NCBI GenBank assembly: GCA_020055645.1
Contig: CM034548.1
Span: 13,144,001 to 13,208,000, forward strand
Direction of reading: 5' to 3'
Length of the DNA: 64,000 nt
Source of the DNA: Tomocerus qinae
Taxonomy: Eukaryota > Arthropoda > Collembola > Entomobryomorpha > Tomoceridae
A model generated the notes under the pieces. That model was given only the letters and a program-made list of their open reading frames with translations. It ran no database searches and was not told where the DNA came from. The position numbers and the translations under genes were made by a program. Shown one piece after another: positions 1-11,300 of the stretch. Position 1 is the first letter of the stretch, and every line of letters starts with the position of its first letter.

Positions 1-632
1 CTTGGGTAAGTATCTTAGCTCTGTCTCCAGCAAAAATTCCATCTCGAGTTATAGATCCAAAGTCAGGGTTAAAATTCTAAATCGATTACAATATTTAGGT
101 ATTAAATTATATAATATTTGACACAAATATGTTCTATTGCCAACTGTAAGATTAAAAATCCTTCTTAATCCTGAGATTAATAACATTATTAAAACAAATA
201 ACAGTTTAAGTTTGAAGTTTTCAAGTAATATTTTAAAATCTTACCCTATCGATAGCTTTACCGACTTTTGAAACCGTACTGTGGAGATCCCTATGGTCGG
301 TAGCTATTCGGCTTACTGATTCCCTAACTTGACATACTGCATCACATATAATCGATGCTTGATTTTGAGTTAATTCGTATTCATCTCCTTCACCTCCAAT
401 TGCTGTAAATATATTAATAAATTATTAGAAGAATGACAAAGGAACACCATGAATCAATAATAGTGAAACAAAATTATTTGCTGTAAATTTACCAACCTTG
501 TTCAAATTGATCCTTTAAATCATTTATAAATGTTATTTGCTTGGAAATTGTTCTTTCAAAATGTTCATTCACACCTCCAAATTTCATCAAAACTTTATCT
601 AATTCTCTTTCAACAGCTTCACAACCTTCCAT
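1..632 (-). CDS. RMND5A: RMND5A homologue, CTLH/GID ubiquitin ligase subunit (5' part)
   Basis: Three minus-strand coding exons are visible: 497-632 (ATG at 632-630), 245-402 and 1-76, the last cut by the window edge. Introns at 403-496 and 77-244 have GT/AG ends, and the phases join (1, then 0). The 122 or so residues start MEGCEAVERELDKVL and continue to a segment reading ATDHRDLHSTVSKVGKAID, which matches the N-terminus of animal RMND5A/B (VERELEKVL and SDHKDIHSSVSRVGKAID in my recollection of the vertebrate protein). Members of the family are RING-type subunits of the CTLH complex, related to yeast Gid2, and act in ubiquitin ligation in cytosol and nucleus. The LisH/CTLH and RING parts would lie to the left of the window. 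The gene is divergent from Chip. I am confident of the family, but paralogue assignment is by resemblance only. Confidence 0.85.
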
Positions 633-2084
633 TTTTCGACAATATAATTAACAAAAACTAAAGAAATAGCGAAAATTCCCACCTACAGGTACGACAGAAA
701 AAACATCTGTGGCAAGGCAGATTTCAGTCCTCTTATACTCTCTACAATATTGCGATTCATTCCATTATTGTTTACATTTACCACAGGCTATTATTTTGTG
801 TTGAACATATTGCTTGTTCTACACTAGAAACGTAGCAACACAGAATATATATATACAATCGACGCAAAATCAAAACGCAAAACTACGCGACTGCTACTAC
901 AATTCCATAAAAACAGATAGAGATATCAAGTGCAAAGTAAATACGGTACAGTACGGACGATAAATATTATGTGTAGCGATGATTTCAAGACAAAAGAATT
1001 TATTTATGCAGTTCTGCTTTGCACATAAAACATTTCCCTTATTTTACAATTGTCATTGCGCATTGTATATAAATCATCACAAAAATAATATTATATGAAG
1101 TAAACCAATACCATGTAGTACCACGATGTACGTATAAATTTTTTTACTCGAGCTTTTTATAGTCTCACAACATAATAATAAATGCATATAAATATAACTA
1201 TAATAATTCTACTGTTAGCATGCTCAAATTGCCCATTTTTTTACTTTGTTGCGAAATCATTTGAAATTCATTGTATCCTAGAGTTGAAATGGCATAAAAA
1301 TAAATATTTTCTCGTGGCAAAAATGTATTAATGCGTAATAGTTTTTGTACGTATTCAAAGCTATACAAACTATGTATACAAGTTCAGGTTAGTTGGGATG
1401 AGCTTTAGCCGAGTTGATCTTCATGCATATGGAAATAATAATATTATTTGGATAAACCAGACAGAAGGAGATACACACCATTTTAAGAGACGGTTTGGTT
1501 CGTCGAAATGCAATAGATTCTCATGAGTAGCATAATTCACGCAGCGAAGAAGACATGGAGAAGACGAGATCGAGTGTAGACGAAGAGAAGCGGATGATTT
1601 TTACAATACTAACGAAAGGGTTGTGTTGGCGTTAAGGCTGGGTGGACGGTGGATGTCTAAAAGGTGCGCTGAATGATGCTTCTGTAGCTCGAAGGCTTTT
1701 CTCCATATCGACAGGCCACCTCAAGAGAGCAGAGCCGCGGAGCGTTTCAATACCCCTCATTCACATCCTCTATGTCCTAAATTTCCATAAATCCTTCGCC
1801 CTCCGTTGGTTACTAAACAGTCCCTTGTTAAAATCTCTCAATTCTAGTGTTGAAACAAATTTGAAAAAATATCCATCAAAATCCTTAGTGTGTGACTAAG
1901 GTGTGTAGAAAGTTTCAAGTTAGATTTCAAGAGCTAAGTATTTAAAAGACGCATTTGAATAAGTTGGTTGGCGTGGATTCTAAGTTGACTTTGGTTGTGT
2001 CGGCAAATTGTCTACTCAATGTTCAAGTTTGGTTGAGCTCAAACTGAAGTGTGTGTTGTTGTGTAGCAGTTTGAGCTAACAGTG
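633..2084. other. Intergenic region between divergent RMND5A and Chip
   Basis: This is the 5' flank of both genes: leader and promoter DNA of RMND5A on the left and upstream DNA of Chip on the right. It is AT-rich with low-complexity tracts. An 85-codon open stretch at 1642-1899 starts at an in-frame ATG candidate only by chance and shows no recognisable domain. I see no RNA gene or repeat unit here. Confidence 0.5.
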
Positions 2085-2092
2085 TATTTATA
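2085..2092 (+). promoter_or_regulatory. Possible TATA-like element ahead of the Chip leader
   Basis: The octamer TATTTATA lies about 200 bp before a strong splice donor at 2300 and on the strand of Chip. If it is used, transcription would begin near 2115. The following stretch holds short upstream ATG frames (near 2118, 2145 and 2202) that close quickly, as in a leader. This is position and motif only; insect promoters often lack TATA. Confidence 0.2.
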
Positions 2093-2109
2093 CGGCAGTA
2101 CATTACCAC

Positions 2110-2299
2110 GTATTTCTATGCATATAGAAGAGGGATGGTAGGGTTTTTAGTTTTTACAAATTTTTTTCCCGTCGGATCTTCCGGTGGAAAATAAAATCTG
2201 TGATGTTTTAATTGAGGTTTGGAGATATCAGGTCCGGTGTAACTCCGTCAAGACCTCATTGCCCGGCATCACTCTGAAATCCCCACGAATATCCGAAAG
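2110..2299 (+). other. Candidate first/leader exon of Chip
   Basis: The stretch ends at a near-perfect donor (CGAAAG followed by GTAAGT at 2300). One frame is open from 2151 to 2299 and exits in phase 2, the phase needed by the Chip exon at 5160. It contains no ATG in that frame, however, so it is either untranslated leader or an internal exon whose start lies elsewhere. No conserved protein sequence is visible. The left boundary is a guess. Confidence 0.3.
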
Positions 2300-5159
2300 G
2301 TAAGTCACAAAACATTTACAAAATTCATCCCCAAACCATATACATACCTTTATATATTATTATATATCTCATAGTAGAGTATTGGGTATAGGTACATAGG
2401 GAAGAGATAGTTTTATTTGCCATCACTTCTATGCTCTGCTATGCTCCCTAAGCTATATAGATATTTACATTTCTATCACTACTACTGGTTGACTTTCAGC
2501 CAACATAACAGCAAGCAAACCCATTTGAATTCTCTCTTCTACATCTAAAAACTCTTCAACAACAGCACAGCTTTATCCTTAGTTAGCCAGCGTTATGTTG
2601 TTGTATGTTGTTTCACTAAAACGCCACTCTCAAACTCTAATATAGTGCACTGAATGCACTATCCTCGTACGTGTTGTAGATCTCAAATGTAGAATTCCAC
2701 ACACGCCACACAGTATTGTACCGTAGTATTTATTATGCTGTTTTGTCCAACTTATCATTGTTATCTTTTTAAGTAGTATGTCGACTACATGCAAATGCCC
2801 CTAGCGGCTTACTATTTCCTAAATTTTTTACTAAACCCCCAAAATTTCACCTTGCTTCAAGTGCTGTCATTCTCAAATGTACTTTTCAACACCGAAAAAA
2901 GCCCCAACACTCGGGTTAACATTTCACACACACCTTTCTTCCAATTGTAAAACTAACAATTCTATACACCATCTCTGCCACTACTGACTACCAGTTCTGA
3001 CGTACAATTTTGAATTTAAATTACTAAATAACGCATTCAATAAATTTGAATCGTTTTCTCATTCATTTTTCTATGTTTATCTAACAGTGTGGTGTGCTAG
3101 TTTTTAAATTGTGCTTCCAAAATAACGATTTACTAACTCTTTCATCGATTAAACACTTTCATTATTGAACAGTAATAACAGTATGATCAGTGTTTTCTTG
3201 CCAAATACATTACTATATGGAAATTATTTCGTGCCTGTGACGTGACGTAAACCCATGTGGAAACTATACTTGGCAATCATCTCTGTATCCCACGACTGCT
3301 GTTTGCTTTCTATGACGAGGATATTGGCTGCGACACCATACACCGAAATATTAACTGACCGGCAGGATTTATTGACATTTCCAGTTTACTTTTAAAGTTT
3401 ACTGGCATTTGGCAGCTAATTGAAATTATTTATAACTGATTTTCAAACTAGAACTTATGAAAACCAAAACTGGATCTCAAAAAACATTTTTCAGCTACAG
3501 ATTATTACATGATTGTGCATTTCGCCAGTTAACATCTGTACTACAGCGTTCTATTTTTCTGTTTCCATTTCTAAATTCAGATTGCTGCTAGTTTTCAATC
3601 TCTCCAGATTGAAATTAGTAACTTTACGAAAATTGTGCATTTGTTCTTTTCCAATTCCAATTTACCTACTGAAAATGTAAGACCTTTTAATCACAATTCA
3701 GCCATTCTTTGTTTAAAGCAATTAAACCTTAAATTATGATTCAATAGTCATTAAATTTGATGACGGAAAATCACTTTCCTTTATTTAAACTAAAATTTCA
3801 AACTTAGCTGCTCTTTTAGGTTATTAGTTTTTATTGACGTAAATACTGTTAACAGTTTCCAGTGCCTAATAGCGTTTCCCTTTAATCAGTGCTTAAAATG
3901 AATACTTTATTGCAGTTGTATAAACTTACGTACTTACGTACTTGACATTTTTTTATAGATTGGACAAGACGAAGAAGAAAGACAAGAAGCGGAAATAAAA
4001 ACCATACCTCAATTAATACACATGTGCAAATTCAAAACCGTGAACTAGGTAAATTGCTAATTTATATTTGACTTGAAGATATTCAAATAAATGTCGTAAC
4101 AACGTGTTGCAAGTATTATAGAAATAACAACAACTAACTCTGGGAGGGGAAGAAATGTACTCGTATTTCCAATTAGCCTAGTCTAAATCCGAGTTAGGCT
4201 CAACTAGTCAATACTTCGAAAATTGACTGTTAGGTTTCCCATCCCCGAACATTTAACAACAATCGCTGCAGATTGTTTATAATGTACATGTTTTAGAATT
4301 TAATAGTTATATTGACCTACTACCCACTCATCTAAATAAAAATCGGTTAAAATAATATCAGTTTAGTTGATGATCGCAATAATAATTGCTTATTTTTATT
4401 TGCAACTGTTTAGTCAGTTTAACTATAGTCCCGGATTTTAAACATTAATTTATTAAATGTTTCAGTTTTCTAACAAATAAAGTTTCCTACGTACGACTTT
4501 TCTGTCTCATGCTTTTATGAATAAAATTAAGGGATAGTTTTATAAATTGAGGATATAATTTGATAACAGAGCCTTGGGGTTGGAAAGGACGTCCTTAATT
4601 TCGCTTTTGGCAATTGGAAATGGTTTTGGGAATCAGGGTACACTTGTATATATGCGGTTCATGTTTCCAATACTGAATACCAAACCAAGTACGTATGTGC
4701 TTACTTATAAAAGTACATGTGGAAGGAATGTTTCACAATTGGTTGGAGTCTGGTTTTCCAAATTTGAAATTCACATTTTATGAAATCCGCAAAAAATTCC
4801 ATGCTAAGGTATTCCATCATAAACACTTCTTACATTCTGTCCGATTTTTCTTTCTGATTTATTTCTTGACTTCTTGATTTTTGTTGATTTCGTGAATTAT
4901 TTATCATTAAAAAGCTTGTCATTTAATTTGTATCGCAATTTTATCTGCTTTCTTAACTGAAGTATCTATTTTTTTGTGTTTTGTATCAGTTTATTGTGGT
5001 GGAATGCGAACTAGAGAACTAATGTTCCTTTTGAGTCCCAACTCATGCTTAATGTAGACTATTATGTTACTTTTCCCACAGATTTAATAGGTTTCTCGGT
5101 GTTTTTCAACACCGGAAGGAACAAGTGGAAAGTTCATAAAACTCCTATTTTTATTACAG
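2300..5159 (+). other. Presumed Chip intron 1, with one possible small exon
   Basis: AT-rich sequence lies between the candidate leader donor (2300) and the acceptor at 5156-5159. The only exon-like item is 3959-4048, listed separately. The short open frames at 4574-4877 have no codon or domain support. Confidence 0.4.
3959..4048 (+). other. Possible 90-nt exon with strong splice signals
   Basis: It is preceded by a T-rich tract ending in TTTTATAG and followed by a GTAAAT donor at 4049. If joined to the exon ending at 2299 it would read a lysine-rich tail (LDKTKKKDKKRK) and then TAA at 3996, so it could not sit in frame inside Chip. It may be a leader exon, a poison or terminal exon, or chance. 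I do not recognise the peptide. Confidence 0.25.
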
Positions 5160-5349
5160 CTCAAAGCTGGAGCCGCCAGAGACTGCACTCGGATCCTCTG
5201 GAACTACTAGCTTGTGGACCAAGTCGATCATCTCACCAAACACAACGGGAAGCGACCCCACAGGTGGGGGCACTAGGCCTTTCGCGGCCACCCCCAATAA
5301 TCAAACTACTTCTCCTTTCTCAGCTCCCGGAACTCCCAACGCTTATCAG
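5160..5349 (+). CDS. Chi: Chip N-terminal exon (Ser/Thr/Pro-rich)
   Basis: The acceptor ATTACAG ends at 5159 and the donor CAG/GTATTT starts at 5350. The frame starting at 5161 is open throughout and reads a low-complexity segment beginning SKLEPPETALGSS and ending PGTPNAYQ. It exits in phase 0, matching the exon at 6406. The competing frame (open from 5045) does not continue sensibly in the next exon. No known domain is present. Membership of Chip rests on phase continuity and on composition like that of the following exons. Confidence 0.6.
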
Positions 5350-8300
5350 GTATTTTGTCGTTTCATGACTATAAAATTCTCAACATATGCTTTCTCCGCG
5401 TGGTGAAAGTCGATTTTAAACTATTATAAAGTGACTTATAATGCATTCCTTCATGCTGATGCTTACTTAGTTTATTTTTGTATTGCATTGAAGAGAAACT
5501 ATTTATTATCATTCGCACTTTCTTCTATTTTTAATAGTTGTTAGCTAATTTAAGTTTCTTAAAGTTTTAATTATCACAGTGTTACCAGTTAGTAGTTTTA
5601 TAGGTTTTAACAAGTAAGTACTAATATCAAAGCCTTCATAAAAGAATTTCTGACACAAGTTTAAAAATTATAAAACGAAAAATCAAATACCTATTTGCTA
5701 AAACTATTTGCAAGGGTATTTAGAAAGGAATTATTTCTATTTTAAATAATATATATTTATTATAAGTAAAGGTTTGTATAGAAAAGGATAACAAGCAGAG
5801 GACAACTATTACCATTCAAAGTCCTTTTGACTCATTAACTCATTTCGTAAATAATGTAGTTTTTGCATATACAATAGTTTTGTTATGTTTCAGTAATTAC
5901 TTAAAACTCAGTAGCCTTTTGGAGTAATGGCTGGTGGATAATATAAAATATCATTTTTATACCTATCCTTCCTTACTAGGCAGCTTTGATTTTGATTTCA
6001 TGTAAAGCTGTTCTGATGAAGTGAAAGTTCTCTGGTGAAAGTTTTACTAGTTTTTTATTTCGGCGGAAATAGCTACTTTCCTGTTAAAATGATAATTAGT
6101 GGGTGTTTTTATTTTAATTAAAAACGTCTATATTCTGTATAAAATGAATGGATTGCAAAAATGATATCAATCATTGTATATTTAAAGTTTAAATATTCAA
6201 TGACTGATATTCATTTTATTAAACTTTAAACATAGTTCTATGTTATTTGCAATGTAATATTTAATCTACATAAATCATAAACTAAACTTCTCACAGTTAA
6301 ATGCAGCAATTGTTATTTAAGAGAAGCTAGGACAATAGAGCTCGTCGTCATACATTGCGAATAGTATGATTATAGTCTATAAGTTTTATGTTTTGCTACT
6401 TTCAGGGCAGTGGAGGTGGGGGCTACCCCACAAGTGGAAGTGTTCCAGCTGCCGGAAGCCCCTTTACCCCTCAGGGGGGTGCAGCATCAGGGGGAGGACC
6501 CTCAACACCGTGCCCTCCCCCACACTACGCCCATTCGCCAGCGCCTTCAGGGTCCTCTACCCCTGTGGGATTTAATTCTCACGGGCCACCTCAAGGACCT
6601 CCTCCTGGCCCACCATTTCCTCCGTCGGGATTATACAACGGTCCTAACTCTCCATACTTTAATAGCTTTCCACCGTCTGGCGGTCCGCAACCAAGACCTC
6701 TCCAGCCACCTCGTCCTAATCAATCCTTTCCTCCGTACTCGTCACCTGGACCATTCCCTTCCGTAGGACCTAACAATCCTAACTTCGGACCTCCACCGTT
6801 CCCTTCACATCCTTTCCAGCAACAAATTCCACCGGGTAGGAAGCTTTACCATTATTTTCATCTTTAAAATAACATGACTATGTAAACTAAAAGTCATTTT
6901 CTGGGCTCCTTCACGCCTTCTTGTTTGAGAACAGATTTAATGCTAAACTGTTTAATATTTGTGTAGGTCCTCACTTGCCCCCTGGTCCACAAAACGCATC
7001 TGGGATGCCTGGACTTATGCCTGACAGATTACCTGATCATGGGTAAGCTTCCTTTTCCTTTGTTTTATTGTGTATTGCAAACAAATTAGATATTGGGAAA
7101 TTTCAGCACAGCTTAAAGATGTTTTACATATGAAAAAATGTTTCAAGGTATCTAAAATCTACTATTAAAATATTTTTACAACTTTTGGAAAAATCTGAAA
7201 CATATAATTGTTTTGTGGAGGTTAATTATTGCCAATGCAAACATTTGTTTAGAACAAAATAATTATTTACTGCCTGCTAAAACATCTTCTCTTAAAGTAA
7301 TTTTATCCGTTATACTGGTATCCGTACTTGTTAAGAAAAGTAACATTATATATTTATCTAGCGATATTGATGCTGTTACCCAAGACCCAATGTCTAATTT
7401 ACCTGGAATATATGCACTTACTTGTTTCCGAAAATTCCAGTTTTCTCAGTGGCATTTTGTGTAGTAGCTCTCTGAGAGCCAGGTATTCTGAAATGCTGTT
7501 TATTCAACTAAGTATGACCACATTAAAGCGAATAAATTATGGAGTTGTACTGTTCATGTCACTTCCATTAAATTCGTAATAGGACACCCAATCAATCTAA
7601 TGCACATTTATACTCTCAACAAGCTGCGGTTAAAGAATGTTTCTAGTTTGTGTAATTAGTATAAGTGTGATACGTTACGTATTTGCTAAATGGGAAACTG
7701 TCACCCAAACCCTTTCACTTGAACTGTACAAGATTAGATTATTGGAATAGGACTATATTCAGCTTTTGAACATCTAATTTGACATCTATTACCGTTAATG
7801 TTCAAACGTTGCGTTTTCCAAAAGGGTTTGTAATTCAGTCGAAAATGCGGTCTTAATACATAATTATAGTCTCTCTACATTTTATAAATTAGGCAACATA
7901 ATTTGTTTTCTTTACTCCTGCCTGTTCTTTAATTGAAAACTCTGTCTTTAAGCACAATTTCTTTAAATGGGCCATGCCAACTTTAAAATGCATGGCAAAG
8001 TCAGTATGTCTGCTCACTTTTCCAAAAAGTAAATAAAATGATTTGTTCAATTAAACATTTATGCTCGTGCAAAAGCCATCCGGTTTCAAAATACAAATCG
8101 GTTACAACCTCATAAAATAAAACTTCCACGGATCAATCAACATCACCTCCTGCGACACTAGTACTTACATTTTAACGTTGAGAAAAAGAGCTTCAGAGGA
8201 TGACTATTCTACCTATATTATACAATAGGAAATTTTCGCTACCTATTCGTTTTTTCAATCAGTTTTGCTGTGTCATTTCTTGGTTGCCTTTGACACTTAG

Positions 8301-11300
8301 TAAATGTCCAAAAATAAAATATATTTAATGCAATGACTTTCCATATCGCTACAATGTATTTTTGAGTGTGGTGTTAAAAAGTTTCTGAAAATTCAGGGTG
8401 GTTATAAAATTCTTCAAATTTGTAGTTTAATGGAGAATTAAAAATATTACAAGCAAACTAGATTAGGGTTTCTGTCTGCCAGTTTTAGTTACCTAATCGA
8501 CAAACACGTTGATTTGATTATATTTGTGTTGAAGAAATGACAGTTAGTTCAAATGGCATTTGTTCTCATAATTCTACCTGTAGAACAAATTGAGCTAAAT
8601 TAATACAATCCCAAAATTTTTGCTATGGGTATGAATAGGAAATGAAAATAAGTATAAACATGAAACTTGACTCAAATGACAGCCATACCGGCTAACGTAA
8701 GACGTAGGTAATGTTCACTTAAATACGTTTCAATAATTGTGGCTCATAATAACACAAATTAGTAAAAATGAAATACAGTGGTTGCAATGCAATAAAAGGT
8801 AGTAAAAACTTGTACTAAAACGTTTTTCAGAGAAATGCAGGCACACCAAAATCAAATTTTCAACGCCCTTTTGTGTAATAGAGTGGTAAAATAGCAAATA
8901 GTACTCAGGAACATTAATCATCAAGTTTCATAAATTATTTACCTTGTCATTAGTGAAATACGAAAAAAAGAAAATACACTGTGTATGTTTATTATAGTTA
9001 TAAGCATTCATCTAAGTAGTTTATGTTAGTGCAGATAGTAGTAGATGCTTATAATAATGGTTTATACGCAGACAACGAACAGATAGTACTAGTACTCACT
9101 CGTAAGAGATCGAATACAGTTACATCGCTAAGCAACGGGTTATCGCTTTAGAAGGATGCAGTAGTGGCAGTAGAAGAAGCTGCTTGTGCTTTGCAAAAGA
9201 GGATAATATCTGTAATACGATGTTCAGAAGGGTGAGTTAACTATGTGTATAGTATAGATAGTGTAGTGTACACTCGTATATAAACCAGGGATAAGATTTG
9301 AACGGGCATTCGATTTCGAATCAACGACATTTTTATTATTAAACAATACTTTTGCTCAGAAATTACGTTTCATGTAAGTCTAGATTTGAGATTCCTCTTT
9401 ACATTTTTAAAATAAATTTTCTATCGATGCATTTGGCAAATAACATTTTTAGCCTCTACGAAGATAAAGATAATAGTTTTCAGAAACCCAAACTTCACAT
9501 AATGTAGAAAACCCAAATTTTATGTGAGAAACAGCAAATAAACTGTGAAAAACACTTCGAAATTGTAGAAGATGCAACAGCATTTTGGAAAACATTAAAA
9601 AGTTCAGAGAAATAATAAAACGTACCAAAATTATTTTCAATTAAATATAGATTTAGGTAATGGGTAGCTTTATATTTAAATCCGATTCGAATATTTCAAA
9701 GGAATTTAGGGGTTGTGCGCGCATTCTTTGTAGTTTCGAATATTTTTTCTTTATTATATTTTTTTCTAGTTACCTTTATTACAGAAAAGAAAACCATTTT
9801 GTAGTGAATATTTTTGTGTATTTTTATCCATTTATCCAATGAATATTACATTCTCATGTGCCGGGAATAAGAAACCTTGTCAGGAAGGTTGTTGTACTTG
9901 TTTATGTAGTGTAAGCATCATACTACCTATAGGTATGTGTTTCTTGTTCTTATGGATGTGTGTCCTTCCTACCTAATTCGCTGCAGAGATCGAAATGGTA
10001 CTCAAAACTCATTTTTGAGTAAAAGAGTAGTACTCAACTCCCCTCAAACCACTCTTTTGAAAAGAGTAATGAGTGATTGAGTTGAGTTATGTCTTTTAGC
10101 AAAAAGAGTAATGAGTGATTGAGTTGAGTTATGTCTTTTTGCAAAAAGAGTAAAGAGTGGTTGAGGTGAGTATGGCCTGCCAACAAAAAGAGTAAAGAGT
10201 GGTTGAGGTGAGTATGGCCACCCGACAAAAAGAGTAAAGAGTGGTTGAGGTGAGTATGGCCTGCCAACAAAAAGAGTAAAGAGTGGTTGAGGTGAGTATG
10301 GCCTGCCGACAAAAAGAGTTAAGAGTGGTTGAGTTGAGTATGGCCTGCCGACAAAAAGAGTAAAGAGTGGTTGAGTTGAGTACGACCTCTTGGCAAAAAG
10401 AGTGTTTGGGTAGAGTCGGCGATAAGAGTGCTATAGTTGAGAATGAGCCTTTGGAGAAAACGGTAAAGAGTGGTTGAGTTTAGTATAGCCACTTCCCAAA
10501 AAGAGCAGTAAGAGGTGGAGTATTGCCCATAAGTAAAAAGAGTGATGATTGATGAGTGGACAAGAAATCAAAACTTACTTATACCCAAGGAGTGTTAACC
10601 AAGAGGTACCCCAACCAGTTAAAGCTCCTTGCTTTTACCGATCTACAACTCACACGTGTAACTAACAACTATTGTTAAAATAAAGAAACCTCTGGGAGTA
10701 AAAGCTTGCACTCAACTAAATAATTTATTTTTGTCATTACTTCTAGAAATCGTACCAAAGTATTTATTATTAATTAATACGTTTACAGGTACTATATGAA
10801 ATTTCACAGCAATCCCGTAACTACGCGGTACTATTTCTATTATATGAAATACATTTTATTATATGAATTTATGTGAAATGGCTTCAATATCAAATTACAC
10901 CTGGAAGCAAATGAACAGAGATGTTAAGGACGCAAAAATTTCTAAACAAACTCGAAGAGATGAGTAATAACCAATACAAGAAAATTAAAATATTTAATTT
11001 AGATAAGAGTAAGTTAAACACTGAATTATTTTTGAAACTCTGATTGACGAAAAGCCTACCGTTCTCCCAAAAGCAAATAGAGGAAAACATATTTAATGCA
11101 GACTTCATAATATGGACCACCCTGTAAGAATTTGAGCAGCGCCAATACTGCGATCTGTAGTGGACAAAGATAAAGTAAAAAGAGATACAGACAAAGGCGA
11201 AAGAAAAACAGATGCAAATTCTGGTTTTACATACTAATTTTTGAGATTCATTCTGATTTGAATTATAGTTGCATTAAAATCTGGTTTTTCGAATTAAATG

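Noticed and set aside
10034-10312. Minus-strand open frame with a 14-residue repeat (LNHSLLFL)
   Set aside because: It is a by-product of the 42-bp satellite, whose length is a multiple of three; the same happens at 17040-17282.
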